A DNA stretch of 64,000 nucleotides from CAZYSK01 sp964649415 (GTDB lineage: Bacteria > Chloroflexota > Anaerolineae > B4-G1), in contig CAZYSK010000007.1 in NCBI GenBank assembly GCA_964649415.1, positions 74,013 to 138,012 on the forward strand, given 5' to 3'. The translations under genes were made by a program, and so were the position numbers. This document shows positions 23,642-31,620 of the stretch, piece after piece. Every line of letters begins with the position of its first letter. Within the stretch, counting starts at the first letter, position 1. Under the pieces are notes generated by a model that made no database searches, was not told the DNA's origin, and saw nothing but the letters and a program-made list of their open reading frames with translations.

Positions 23642-25453
23642 ATGTACCCATCCGCAGCATCAACGCTTTGGAATGGAATGAACTGGAATAGGCACATTCT
23701 TCGGACTGAAACTGCTCGGTCGCGAATTGAACGGCTTCCACGTGGTCTTTTGTGGATGCTCATCGTCTTATGCATTGCGCTCGCGCTAGTCTCTTGCGCA
23801 GACGAAGCGAGTACGGAGGTTACCCCTTCTCCTTCTCCGAGCCCGACAGCTCTGCCGCCCACACCGACACCTCTGCCGGAGGGCGCGAGCACTGGTGCCC
23901 GTATCCGTGCACGGGGGGAATTGCTGGTCGGCGTGCGCTACGATCTGCAGCCCTTCGGCTACGTCACACAGGAGGGGGAGGTAGCCGGCTTCGGCGTGGA
24001 CCTGGGACGGGAACTCGCCCTCCGCTGGCTGGGCGACCAGCGTGCGGTGCGGTTTTGCCAGGTGCGCTCGGACTCGGCCGTCGAGCACTTGCAGACCGGT
24101 GATGTGGACATCGTCATCACGGCTCTGACGCATAGGCAGGATTGGGAGGCGGGCGCTGACTTCAGCCTGCCGTACTTCATCGATGGTCAGGCGCTGCTTG
24201 TGCGGGCGGCTGATGTTGCCGTCATCAATGCTCTAGAGACCCTGCAGGGCCGTATGGTGGGCGTTTGGGCCTGGGGGGACGCCGAAGAGACGTTAGAGGC
24301 GACGGTGCCGTTTACGCTCAGCCTGCAGCCCTATGACCGCTTCGACGCGGCCGTGGGTGCCCTGAGCCGGGGCGAAGTGGATGCAGTGGCTGGCCTGCGC
24401 CAGCGACTGTACTGGGGAAGACGCATGCTGGCTGACACGGCTATCGCCGGTCAGTATACGGCGGCCCCCGTGGCGCTTGCGTACCCGCAGGATGATCCGT
24501 TCTTCGCTGACCTGGTGAATCTGACGTTCCAGGAGATGGTGGTTGATGGCACGTACGCGGAGCTATATGCTCGTTGGTTTGGCCCGGACCTGCCGCCTCC
24601 CGTGGAGCGCTGGCCGGGACGTGAGGTACCGTCTCTGATCGATGCACCGGTCGTGGCGAACGTACCCGACACGATCGCTGCGATCCAGGCACGGGGCCGG
24701 TTGCTTGTGGCGCTCGTTCCCGGGCGCGACCCGTTCGCCTACATAGATGAGAACGGTGCGGTGGGCGGCTACGACGTCGGTCTGGTGCGACAGATGGCCG
24801 AGCGTTGGCTGGGAGACAGTGGGGCAGCGGACTTCATCCCTGTGTCGCTCGACGTGGGCAAGGAGATGCTGCGCACTGGCCAGGCTGATTTGCTCGTGGG
24901 CGGATTGCCCCACACTCGGGCCGCGGAGCAGGGTTTGGACTTCAGCCTCACGACATACGTGGCAGGCGAAGGGCTGATGGTGCAAGCTGGGACGGTGGTC
25001 ACAGATGTCATCCACCTGAGCGGGCACCGGGTGGCGGTGGTCAGTGGAAGCGAGAGTGGAGAGACGTTGCTCGCAGCAGCGGAGGCCGCCGGTGTCTCCG
25101 TGACGGCCTCACCTCAACCGACGGTGGAGGCAGCCATCGCGTTGCTCGCGCAAGGCCAGGTGATCGCGGTAGCCGGTGACCGGGCTGACCTGTTGGGGCC
25201 GGCCTACGCTACGCAAGGCCTGGGCGTGCTCCCGCTGCGGCTGACTGAGGTACCGTTGGCGTTGGGGCTTCCGCCGGGTGACTCGGACTTCCGTGACCTG
25301 GTCAACCTGACGCTGCAGGCGCTGAAGGCAGAGGGGCAGTTCGATGCCTTCTACGTGGCATGGTTCGACGATGCGCCGGTGATGATGGAAATCTGGCCTG
25401 GCGTACCCTATCGCCCGCTGCGTCTGGAGATCGCCGCGCCTCAGGAAGGCTAG
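23642..25453 (+). CDS. Lipoprotein with two tandem solute-binding domains
   Basis: The 603-aa protein has a lipoprotein signal (LLWMLIVLCIALALVSC, Cys at about residue 52), then a Ser/Pro/Thr linker. Two family-3 extracellular solute-binding domains follow (about 88-320 and 345-590). Each begins with the typical pattern: RIRARGELLVGVRYDLQPFG and IQARGRLLVALVPGRDPFAY. Each repeats the D(L)VNLT-Q and YAxWF features near its end. Such domains bind amino acids or similar ligands for ABC uptake or sensing. No permease or ATPase genes adjoin, so the double-domain protein may act alone as a sensor or deliver to a distant transporter. The start codon is uncertain. Confidence 0.85.
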   Translation: MYPSAASTLWNGMNWNRHILRTETARSRIERLPRGLLWMLIVLCIALALVSCADEASTEVTPSPSPSPTALPPTPTPLPEGASTGARIRARGELLVGVRYDLQPFGYVTQEGEVAGFGVDLGRELALRWLGDQRAVRFCQVRSDSAVEHLQTGDVDIVITALTHRQDWEAGADFSLPYFIDGQALLVRAADVAVINALETLQGRMVGVWAWGDAEETLEATVPFTLSLQPYDRFDAAVGALSRGEVDAVAGLRQRLYWGRRMLADTAIAGQYTAAPVALAYPQDDPFFADLVNLTFQEMVVDGTYAELYARWFGPDLPPPVERWPGREVPSLIDAPVVANVPDTIAAIQARGRLLVALVPGRDPFAYIDENGAVGGYDVGLVRQMAERWLGDSGAADFIPVSLDVGKEMLRTGQADLLVGGLPHTRAAEQGLDFSLTTYVAGEGLMVQAGTVVTDVIHLSGHRVAVVSGSESGETLLAAAEAAGVSVTASPQPTVEAAIALLAQGQVIAVAGDRADLLGPAYATQGLGVLPLRLTEVPLALGLPPGDSDFRDLVNLTLQALKAEGQFDAFYVAWFDDAPVMMEIWPGVPYRPLRLEIAAPQEG

Positions 25454-25484
25454 AGGCGGCCCTGTTGCGTCCGCGCTAGACCCG

Positions 25485-25667
25485 CTACGCCTGGTCGGGC
25501 CCGAAACGGCGCAATTCCTTCACGGGAACCTTGATCTGTCGCCGGCACTTGGGACAGTCCACATTGTAGTACTTGGCCTGAGTCGGCTCTACTTGAGCCA
25601 GTGCGGCCGCGACACTCTCACGGCTCAGGGTGAACGTGAAACCGCAGCGCTGACATCGGACCTTCAT
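25485..25667 (-). CDS. 60-aa zinc-ribbon protein
   Basis: The protein has two Cys-x2-Cys pairs (CQRCGF at residue 5 and CPKCRR at 38), forming a likely zinc ribbon, and ends with a short basic helix. AGGAGG lies upstream of its ATG. The DMT transporter gene ends four bases upstream, so the two share a transcript. The function is unknown; similar small proteins are annotated as zinc-ribbon domain proteins. Confidence 0.8.
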   Translation of the reverse strand: MKVRCQRCGFTFTLSRESVAAALAQVEPTQAKYYNVDCPKCRRQIKVPVKELRRFGPDQA

Positions 25668-25671
25668 TGTC

Positions 25672-26643
25672 CTAATCCTCCTGTTCCCGGTCGTTCATGT
25701 GTCTCCATTGTAGTCCACTTGAGCCCGGTGGGCAAGAGACAGCCGTGTCTGCCGAGCGCTCGACGTGAGACGCAGCCGCGATGCCTGCCAAGATCAACAA
25801 TCCGCCAAAGATAGTCCAGGGCGATGGGCGCTCCCCCAGCAGCAACCAGGCCAGCAACGTGGACCCGATTGGGTCTCCTAGTGTGACGATCGTGACGTAG
25901 GTTGCCGAGAGGTAGCGTAAGGACCAGTTCAGCGCGGAGTGCCCCAGTATCTGAGGTCCCAGTGCCATCAGCAGCAGCCACAGCCAGGTCTGAGGCTGCT
26001 GGGGGACCCTGGGAAGCCCGGAGGCCAGCATGACGGTCATCAAGAGCAGCGCAGCCGTGCCGTATACGGGGTAGACGTAGGCTAGGAGCGAGAGGCGCGA
26101 CCGCAGCCGGCGCCCGATGAGGAAGTAACCCGCGCCCGATATCGCGCCTATTAGCGCCAGCCCATCGCCCCACAGGCGGTGGGTGCCTTCTCCCAGGTCG
26201 CCCACGCCGATGAGGACGCTGCCGGTGATGGCGACCACGATCGCCGTGATCATACCGGGCGACAGTCGCTCGCGCAGGAGCACGCGGGAGGCCAGGCCGA
26301 CGAATATGGGGTACGTTGTCACCAGCACGACCGAAGCTGCCACAGAGGTATACGCCAGCGAGGTAATCCAACTGCCGAAGTGGATTGCCAGCAGCGCGCC
26401 CGCGGCGAACGCACTGATCCACTCATCGCGCGACAACCTTCGCAGTTCATTCCATCGGGTGGCCAGCGCGAAAGGCGTGAGGATGAGCGTCGCCAGCGTC
26501 AGCCGCCACGCAGCGATGACCAGCGAATGTGCTTCGGCCTGAGCTAGCCGGATGAGGATGGCGGCCGTGGAGCAGATCACCACGCCCATCCCAACCCCCA
26601 GGTACGGGTGAAGGTTTCTGTCGTGGGCAGCGGAATGAGTCAT
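25672..26643 (-). CDS. EamA/DMT-family transporter
   Basis: The 323-aa protein has ten membrane segments in two EamA repeats (AAILIRLAQAEAHSLVIAAW; ALNWSLRYLSATYVTIVTLG). It shows the common late motif DPIGSTLLAWLLLGERP. The start MTHSAAHDRN at 26643 has GGAG seven bases upstream and is preferred over the longer frame, whose extra residues would come from the divergent region. It belongs to the drug/metabolite transporter superfamily with unknown substrate, and is only distantly similar to the other EamA gene at 20636. Confidence 0.88.
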   Translation of the reverse strand: MTHSAAHDRNLHPYLGVGMGVVICSTAAILIRLAQAEAHSLVIAAWRLTLATLILTPFALATRWNELRRLSRDEWISAFAAGALLAIHFGSWITSLAYTSVAASVVLVTTYPIFVGLASRVLLRERLSPGMITAIVVAITGSVLIGVGDLGEGTHRLWGDGLALIGAISGAGYFLIGRRLRSRLSLLAYVYPVYGTAALLLMTVMLASGLPRVPQQPQTWLWLLLMALGPQILGHSALNWSLRYLSATYVTIVTLGDPIGSTLLAWLLLGERPSPWTIFGGLLILAGIAAASHVERSADTAVSCPPGSSGLQWRHMNDREQED

Positions 26644-26694
26644 CGCTAGTCTCCGGTTGATTGAATCCTGGGATGTGGCGCTGTGTGCCACGGA

Positions 26695-26830
26695 CGCAGC
26701 CGACGTCGATCGCAGACGGTGCCGACCGCCTGCGGTCGGTGGCAGACGGTCGGGATCAATGTCCGCGGACGCAGCCGACCACAGACGGTCGGAGTCAACG
26801 TCCGCAGACGCACGATCAACGTCCGCAGAA
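26695..26830. repeat. Cluster of family A palindromic repeats
   Basis: Hairpins CCGACCG-CCTG-CGGTCGG (26723-26740) and CCGACCA-CAGA-CGGTCGG (26775-26792) occur with repeated GATCAANGTCCGC segments. The cluster fills the space between the divergent DMT transporter and ferredoxin genes and ends directly at the ferredoxin promoter. Confidence 0.8.
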
Positions 26831-26832
26831 TC

Positions 26833-26860
26833 TTGACAAAGACTCGAATCTTGTTACAAT
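26833..26860 (+). promoter_or_regulatory. Promoter TTGACA-16-TACAAT for the ferredoxin gene
   Basis: A perfect TTGACA (26833-26838) and TACAAT (26855-26860) are 16 bases apart, giving a leader of about 80 bases. Confidence 0.65.
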
Positions 26861-26945
26861 GGAGAACGCCTATCAGGGAACCAGCCTCGCCAGCGAGACT
26901 TGGTGGGTACAATCACTATTATACCGAAATGGAGGCAAAAGGAAA

Positions 26946-27212
26946 ATGACGTATGTGATCACCGGCAAGTGCGAACGTTGTGGTTCTTGCGCCGAGGTCT
27001 GCCCGAGCGATGCAATCTTCTTCGTCGAGGAGAATGCCGAGTGGCCGACCTACTACATCAACCCCGATGAGTGTATTGAATGTGCTTCCTGCGAGGCTGA
27101 GTGCGAGCAGGAGGCGATCTTTCACGAGGATGATGTACCTGAGGAATACCAGGGCGACATCCAGAAGAACGCCGATTTCTTCACCAGCGGCCCGGGTAAG
27201 GATCTCACATAA
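26946..27212 (+). CDS. Ferredoxin with two iron-sulfur cluster motifs
   Basis: The 88-aa protein has the 2x[4Fe-4S] pattern CERCGSCAEVCPSDAI at residues 9-24 and CIECASCEAECEQEAI at 45-60. The acidic C-terminal extension (HEDDVPEEYQGDIQ) resembles ferredoxins of Chloroflexota and Actinobacteria. It carries electrons in the cytoplasm. The start is set by MTYVITG, the usual beginning of this family, with GGAGG upstream. It is a single-gene unit between a strong promoter and a bidirectional terminator. Confidence 0.95.
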   Translation: MTYVITGKCERCGSCAEVCPSDAIFFVEENAEWPTYYINPDECIECASCEAECEQEAIFHEDDVPEEYQGDIQKNADFFTSGPGKDLT

Positions 27213-27233
27213 CCCCAGGCCCAAGACAGCGAA

Positions 27234-27276
27234 CAAGGCCGGCTCCACTTCTCTTCCTCTGGTGGAGCCGGCCTTG
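27234..27276. terminator. Bidirectional intrinsic terminator
   Basis: CAAGGCCGGCTCCAC (27234-27248) pairs perfectly over 15 bp with GTGGAGCCGGCCTTG (27262-27276), with a 13-base pyrimidine loop. It lies between the convergent ferredoxin and PHP genes. Confidence 0.85.
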
Positions 27277-27306
27277 CTGTGTGTGTAGCCTGGAGGTGTG
27301 TCGAGG

Positions 27307-28368
27307 CTATGTCACGTAGATGGGGCTGCTGAAGATCCAGCCCCGGCGGCTCATCCGATAGCCGCGATACGCCTCGACCCGGTATACACCCGGCTCGGCC
27401 GTTGTGAACTGGAGATGTTGCCCTCGCGTGCCGGCGATGACGCGCCCGTTGAGCAGCAGGCGGATATCGGCGTGCTGAGGCGTGTGGACCTCAAACTTGC
27501 TCGCTCCTGCACGCGCAAGTTGATCGCCCATCAGCGCGTGGCTGGCGCCACTGCGGGCGTGGAATCGGAAGCCGGCGGTTGTCGCTGCCAGGTCATAGCC
27601 CACCCACGTGTGCCCTGCTCGCATTGCGTCGTAGATCAGCGCCTTGTCATGTTCCAGAAACCCGTTGAGAGGGCGCTCGGTCAGTATGTGCGTGTTGACG
27701 CAGCGGAAGAGATGTTTGTAGGGGAACAGCACGCGCCGGATAGGGCCGAGTGAGTAGGTGTTGCCGTGGGCATCCGCTCCACCGATGGCTGCAACGCGTC
27801 TGCCCTGGCCGAGAAGCTGGTCCCACAGGCGCAGCGTAGCCCGAAACGGTCCTCGGATGCCTCTCCCTGGGAAGAAGGCGAAATACACAGCCGACAACTT
27901 GTTGCGCATGAGCGCTTTGAACTCGGACATGTAGTTCCACACTTCTAGCCCTGTGTAGCCCGTGACGTCCCAGTCCACCCACGGGATGGCAGCCAAGTCG
28001 GGGCCGAGGGGGCTGCGATACTCTTGCGGGTGAGCCAGGTAGCAGAAGCCTCCCCGCTCATTTACCGCATCAATCAGCGCTTGCGGATCTGATGCCAGTG
28101 GCGAGAGTTCGGATTCGGCGTTGAAGGCCAGGAGGTGGTTGACCTGCGGACGGCGGCGCACATCGTGGACTTCCTCGCCTATCAGGACCAGCACCTGGTC
28201 GTAGTAGCCCTCAAGGCCGTCCACCCACACGTTGTGGTCCGTGACGATGACGAAGTCGAGCCCAGCCTCGGCTGCCGCTTGCGCGACCTCCGCGTGAAGC
28301 GCCTGCCCGTCGGAATAGGGTGTATGTACGTGGGGATTGCCAACGTACTCGTGTATGCTCATGCCCAC
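27307..28368 (-). CDS. PHP-domain phosphoesterase
   Basis: The 353-aa protein has PHP metal-binding motifs: NPHVHTPYSDGQA near residue 11, VTDHNVWVDG near 42, IGEEVHD near 63, YLAHPQEY near 110 and GGADAHGN near 200. The C-terminal part (about 260-353) is beta-rich and may be a substrate- or surface-binding domain. Members hydrolyse phosphoesters of nucleotides or sugars. The start overlaps the end of the HAD gene by ten bases, so the two are coupled. No signal peptide is visible. Confidence 0.85.
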   Translation of the reverse strand: MGMSIHEYVGNPHVHTPYSDGQALHAEVAQAAAEAGLDFVIVTDHNVWVDGLEGYYDQVLVLIGEEVHDVRRRPQVNHLLAFNAESELSPLASDPQALIDAVNERGGFCYLAHPQEYRSPLGPDLAAIPWVDWDVTGYTGLEVWNYMSEFKALMRNKLSAVYFAFFPGRGIRGPFRATLRLWDQLLGQGRRVAAIGGADAHGNTYSLGPIRRVLFPYKHLFRCVNTHILTERPLNGFLEHDKALIYDAMRAGHTWVGYDLAATTAGFRFHARSGASHALMGDQLARAGASKFEVHTPQHADIRLLLNGRVIAGTRGQHLQFTTAEPGVYRVEAYRGYRMSRRGWIFSSPIYVT

Positions 28369-29075
28369 CTCTTTAGTAGATCTTCCAGTTCATTGTATTG
28401 CTCGAAGACGGCATCGGCCAGCGGCCGACCGTCCTGACGTTGACTCACGCCAAGGAACAGGATCGCCTTCATTCCCACGGCTTGGGCACCGGCCATGTCG
28501 GTCTCAGGCAAGTCACCGACGTGAGCTGCCTGTTCCGGGCTGGCTTTCAGCGCAGCCAACGTGCGCAGGAACTGCCCAGGTAGGGGTTTCGTTTCCCCGG
28601 TCTCGTCCGAGAAGGTCAGGACCTGAAACGAGGACAGCAGGCCATCGCGCTCGAGTACCTTGCGTAGCACCCGCCCTGGCGTCAGCCCGACGTCGGAGAT
28701 GAGCCCCAGGGGGTAGCGCCGGGCCAGGCGTGGCAGCACCGTGGCCACGCCTGGGATCAGTTGAGGCCTGTCTGTGTGCAGGTAGATCTCCTGCATGAAC
28801 TGGCACAGGCTGGCACTTGTGTCGTCAGGCAAGGTGACATCGAGGTAGGAGAGCATCTCGTGCAGCCAGCGCTGGCCAGTGGCGGAGCGATGCTCTTCCA
28901 GCCAGATGCGTTCGAACACGGACCACGCATGCGCGTAAGCCTCTTCCAAGGCATTCCGGGGGCGGGGCTGGTTGTGGCGGACCAGTGTCTCCTCCAGCCT
29001 GCGCAGCCGTTCGTCTGCCGCGAATGCGTCCTGGTACAGTGTTCCCCAGAAATCGAATGTGATGGCGCGCAACAT
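28359..29075 (-). CDS. HAD-superfamily hydrolase-like protein
   Basis: The 238-aa protein has HAD motif I as ITFDFWGTLY (residues 5-14), motif II within LGLISDVGLTPG, the motif III lysine in FSDETGETKPLPG and motif IV VGDLPETDMAGAQAVG. The second Asp of DxD in motif I is Trp (D-F-W-G). Many HAD phosphatases need that residue, so the activity may be altered, although D-x-W variants are common. It is translated just before the PHP phosphoesterase gene; the two may act on related phosphorylated compounds. Confidence 0.85.
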   Translation of the reverse strand: MLRAITFDFWGTLYQDAFAADERLRRLEETLVRHNQPRPRNALEEAYAHAWSVFERIWLEEHRSATGQRWLHEMLSYLDVTLPDDTSASLCQFMQEIYLHTDRPQLIPGVATVLPRLARRYPLGLISDVGLTPGRVLRKVLERDGLLSSFQVLTFSDETGETKPLPGQFLRTLAALKASPEQAAHVGDLPETDMAGAQAVGMKAILFLGVSQRQDGRPLADAVFEQYNELEDLLKRWA

Positions 29076-29183
29076 AGCGGTTCACCTACTGGATGCAAAC
29101 TGGTCGAGCGCTGCATGCTCCAGCCCTCGGGTTTGTGAAAACGACTCGCTTTCTTGTCAGTTGAGTGTTCGGTGTCACGTTGC

Positions 29184-30494
29184 TCATTGTCGCTCTAGAA
29201 TCAGGATGTGCTCTTCGATATCCATTTTGGTGGCAGTGGCACGTCTTGTGCGCCACACGAGCGTCTCCACCTCGGCGTACGGTAGTTTCCGGCATGCCAC
29301 TAGACTAAGCAGCCTGGCAGTGCGGATGGGAACTCGGAAGTAACTCATCTGGTCCCCCACGACCAGCGCCAGCTTCCCTCCAGAGGGCATAACATGCTGC
29401 AGTTGTTCAAGCGCTTGATACATTCCCCCGAAGTACTCGGTCACAACGCGGTGATACAGACGTTCGAAGCCCGATGTGGCTCCCCGTTCAATCCGTCTGC
29501 GCTCGATTTCCTGGGCTATTTCTTGAATCTCTGGAACGTCGCTCACAAAATCTGAGTCATCGTCGGCCACGTACACGTTGCGTGTGTGGGAGCGTATCAT
29601 CTCTTTCTTCACTTGCCTGATGTCGCTCTTCTTGCTGATGAAGCCCAGCAGTATCAACTCAAGCCGTGTTATGCGTGTGTAATCCTTCTCATTAGGATAC
29701 GGCGGTGATGTAATCACATAGTCTACTGGTCCTTGAATCAGTGTTGCCAGTTGTCGCGCGTCGCCATAGTGGACTGACGTCCTCCCTGGATTAGGGATTC
29801 CGTGGACCTGCACCAGGTCTTGCCTGATCTGTCGTAGCTTCTCGGCGTAGACTCCATAGACGTCGGCGTCTTTTCGCCTCTTAGCGGCGTATACTTCGGG
29901 GCCAAAGCCGAGATTGGATATGTCGGTTACGACGACGGCAGCCAGCGCAAGACGGAAGATGTCTGTGATGGAATCGTCCGGCAATGCATCAATCGCCTGC
30001 TTGACGAGCAGCGTTTTCTGAAGTGGTATCTCGCCAATCCAGTTCTTTGGCAGGAGACGTCTGATGTTTTCGTCGTCTACGTCTTGATCGAATAGGATCT
30101 GTCCGCGCGGAAGCAGGTCGTCGAAGGAGAGTTGATGTGCGTATTGCCTCCCGATAGACCAAAGGCCTTCTCGAACCGACATCAACAACTCCTCTCGACG
30201 TCGGTCGAACTCCGCCAGGTCAATGTCCCACGTTGTCTTGACCCTGCTTGCAAACGCGGTAACCGGGTTCGCGTCAATCCCCACCGAATCAATACCTGAT
30301 TTCTTGCACTCAACGAGAGTAGTCCCTGTGCCTACAAAGGGATCGAGCACGGTATGCCGTTTCTTGATACCGAATCTGCTGATCATCTGGGAGACGAGAT
30401 GATCGGGGTAAGAGAGCACGAAGCGATACCATCTGTGGACGGCGGCGTTTCTCAGTTGTTGGATCGTATTGTTCCGCTTTATCCGTCGTGGCAC
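29184..30494 (-). CDS. DNA methyltransferase of a restriction-modification system
   Basis: The 436-aa protein is an AdoMet-dependent DNA amino-methyltransferase. The AdoMet motif I LDPFVGTGTTLVECKKSG is near residue 50 and the catalytic motif IV TSPPYPNEKDY is near 258. A variable region likely to recognise DNA lies between them. TSPPY suggests N4-cytosine or N6-adenine methylation of the beta class. It starts at a GTG two bases after the restriction endonuclease stop, so the pair is co-translated. The DNA here is visibly more A+T-rich than its neighbours, which suggests horizontal transfer. Confidence 0.88.
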   Translation of the reverse strand: MPRRIKRNNTIQQLRNAAVHRWYRFVLSYPDHLVSQMISRFGIKKRHTVLDPFVGTGTTLVECKKSGIDSVGIDANPVTAFASRVKTTWDIDLAEFDRRREELLMSVREGLWSIGRQYAHQLSFDDLLPRGQILFDQDVDDENIRRLLPKNWIGEIPLQKTLLVKQAIDALPDDSITDIFRLALAAVVVTDISNLGFGPEVYAAKRRKDADVYGVYAEKLRQIRQDLVQVHGIPNPGRTSVHYGDARQLATLIQGPVDYVITSPPYPNEKDYTRITRLELILLGFISKKSDIRQVKKEMIRSHTRNVYVADDDSDFVSDVPEIQEIAQEIERRRIERGATSGFERLYHRVVTEYFGGMYQALEQLQHVMPSGGKLALVVGDQMSYFRVPIRTARLLSLVACRKLPYAEVETLVWRTRRATATKMDIEEHILILERQ

Positions 30495-30496
30495 CT

Positions 30497-31288
30497 CTAT
30501 TGCTCCCTGTACAGTGCGTAGCGCTTGTAGCGCTTAGTGGCTACGAGATTGGCATCATCCGTGACGCTGAACTCCAGAAACATATACGATCTGTCTGGCA
30601 TGATCTTAACACCGATGGGCCGAACGGTGAGGTCGGGGAAGTACTCTCTGGCGAAACTCACCAGCTGGGTGATCTGTACGACCCCAAGTTCGTCCCTGGG
30701 GGATTCGCCTTTTGCCTCGATAGGTAGCACGAAGCCGAGCCCATCTGTGTCAATGCCGATGTAGACGTCGTCGATCTCAACCTGGCCAACGTTGGGGACA
30801 GTGGTTCTGAAGTGTCCTTGGATGTGATATGCTGTCAAGGCGGTGAATGTGTCGATCAGACGATTGTAGCGGATTCGAGCCAGAAAGCCTTGCTCGTCCA
30901 TACCTTGATACTTCAGAACGAGTTGTGGGGTGGCGTCAAGGATGTGGGTTATCTCTACGTCAGTTGGGATATCCACGTAGGGCGAACGGGTTAGCTTGAC
31001 AAAGGCGTACCTCCCCTTGCCTGTCCCCTCAATAGCCCAATTCCCGTGGTCCAGTATAGCATTAGGGAGAGGAGACCGTCCTGCGCGGTAGGTGTATATG
31101 ATGTCTGGTATGTTCTTGATCACGAGTTCCAGGTCGTCAGCAGCGCGTTCGACGTCCAGCTTGGTGAAAGGCAGGCGCTCTGTGTCCTCGTGATCTTTGT
31201 GCAGCCTCTCGAACACTCGGACTATGACCTGATCGTACTGCTTCAGCGTTGCGTCTGGCGGTGAAGTCCCCTGGTTCGATTGCTGCAT
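30497..31288 (-). CDS. Probable restriction endonuclease paired with the methyltransferase
   Basis: The 263-aa protein precedes the methyltransferase gene by two bases. Its centre reads EIDDVYIGIDTDGLG and PIEAKGESPRDELG (about residues 170-200), which fits the PD-(D/E)xK nuclease core with Asp, then E-x-K. A later segment QLVSFAREYFPDL resembles the following helix. No name-giving homologue is recognised, so the cut site is unknown. Both strand context and base composition match the methyltransferase. The ATG is preceded by GAGGAG. Confidence 0.72.
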   Translation of the reverse strand: MQQSNQGTSPPDATLKQYDQVIVRVFERLHKDHEDTERLPFTKLDVERAADDLELVIKNIPDIIYTYRAGRSPLPNAILDHGNWAIEGTGKGRYAFVKLTRSPYVDIPTDVEITHILDATPQLVLKYQGMDEQGFLARIRYNRLIDTFTALTAYHIQGHFRTTVPNVGQVEIDDVYIGIDTDGLGFVLPIEAKGESPRDELGVVQITQLVSFAREYFPDLTVRPIGVKIMPDRSYMFLEFSVTDDANLVATKRYKRYALYREQ

Positions 31289-31620
31289 TCTGCATCTCCT
31301 CTGTCTACTTTGGTTGGAACCACCGGATCACTCAAGGCACTGACTAGGTGGCCCTGAGGTTCCTGTCGGCCTGTTGACCCAGTTGCAACAATTCCCGGTG
31401 CTTGTGCCGGGTATTCTGTCCCGCTGGTTCCGCATGCCCCTGTGGCCAGCGTTGATTTCCTGGAGCAGCTTTCGGTGCTGATATCGCTCGGTGGGGTTTC
31501 AGCAATGGTGTGTTCATCAAGAAGCGCCTCGGGCATGGTGCTATCTTACAGTACCAAAGAGCCATTGTCAAGTGATTGTCGAGGAAGTATAATCGACTTA
31601 TGCGTCTGGAGGTGACGAGC
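31289..31620. other. Divergent intergenic region
   Basis: No gene is supported. The left part is unremarkable; the right end holds the polX promoter (31565-31593). A minus-strand frame over 31243-31536 overlaps the endonuclease start and lacks coding character. Confidence 0.5.
31565..31593 (+). promoter_or_regulatory. Promoter TTGTCA-17-TATAAT for polX
   Basis: TTGTCA (31565-31570) and a perfect TATAAT (31588-31593) are 17 bases apart. The predicted start at about 31600 falls on an ATG, so an in-frame leaderless start is possible. A second ATG at 31621 has GGAGG upstream. Confidence 0.65.

Noticed and set aside
29184..31288. Integrated mobile element with ends
   Set aside because: The pair is AT-richer than its surroundings, but I found no flanking direct repeats, integrase or tRNA target at its borders.
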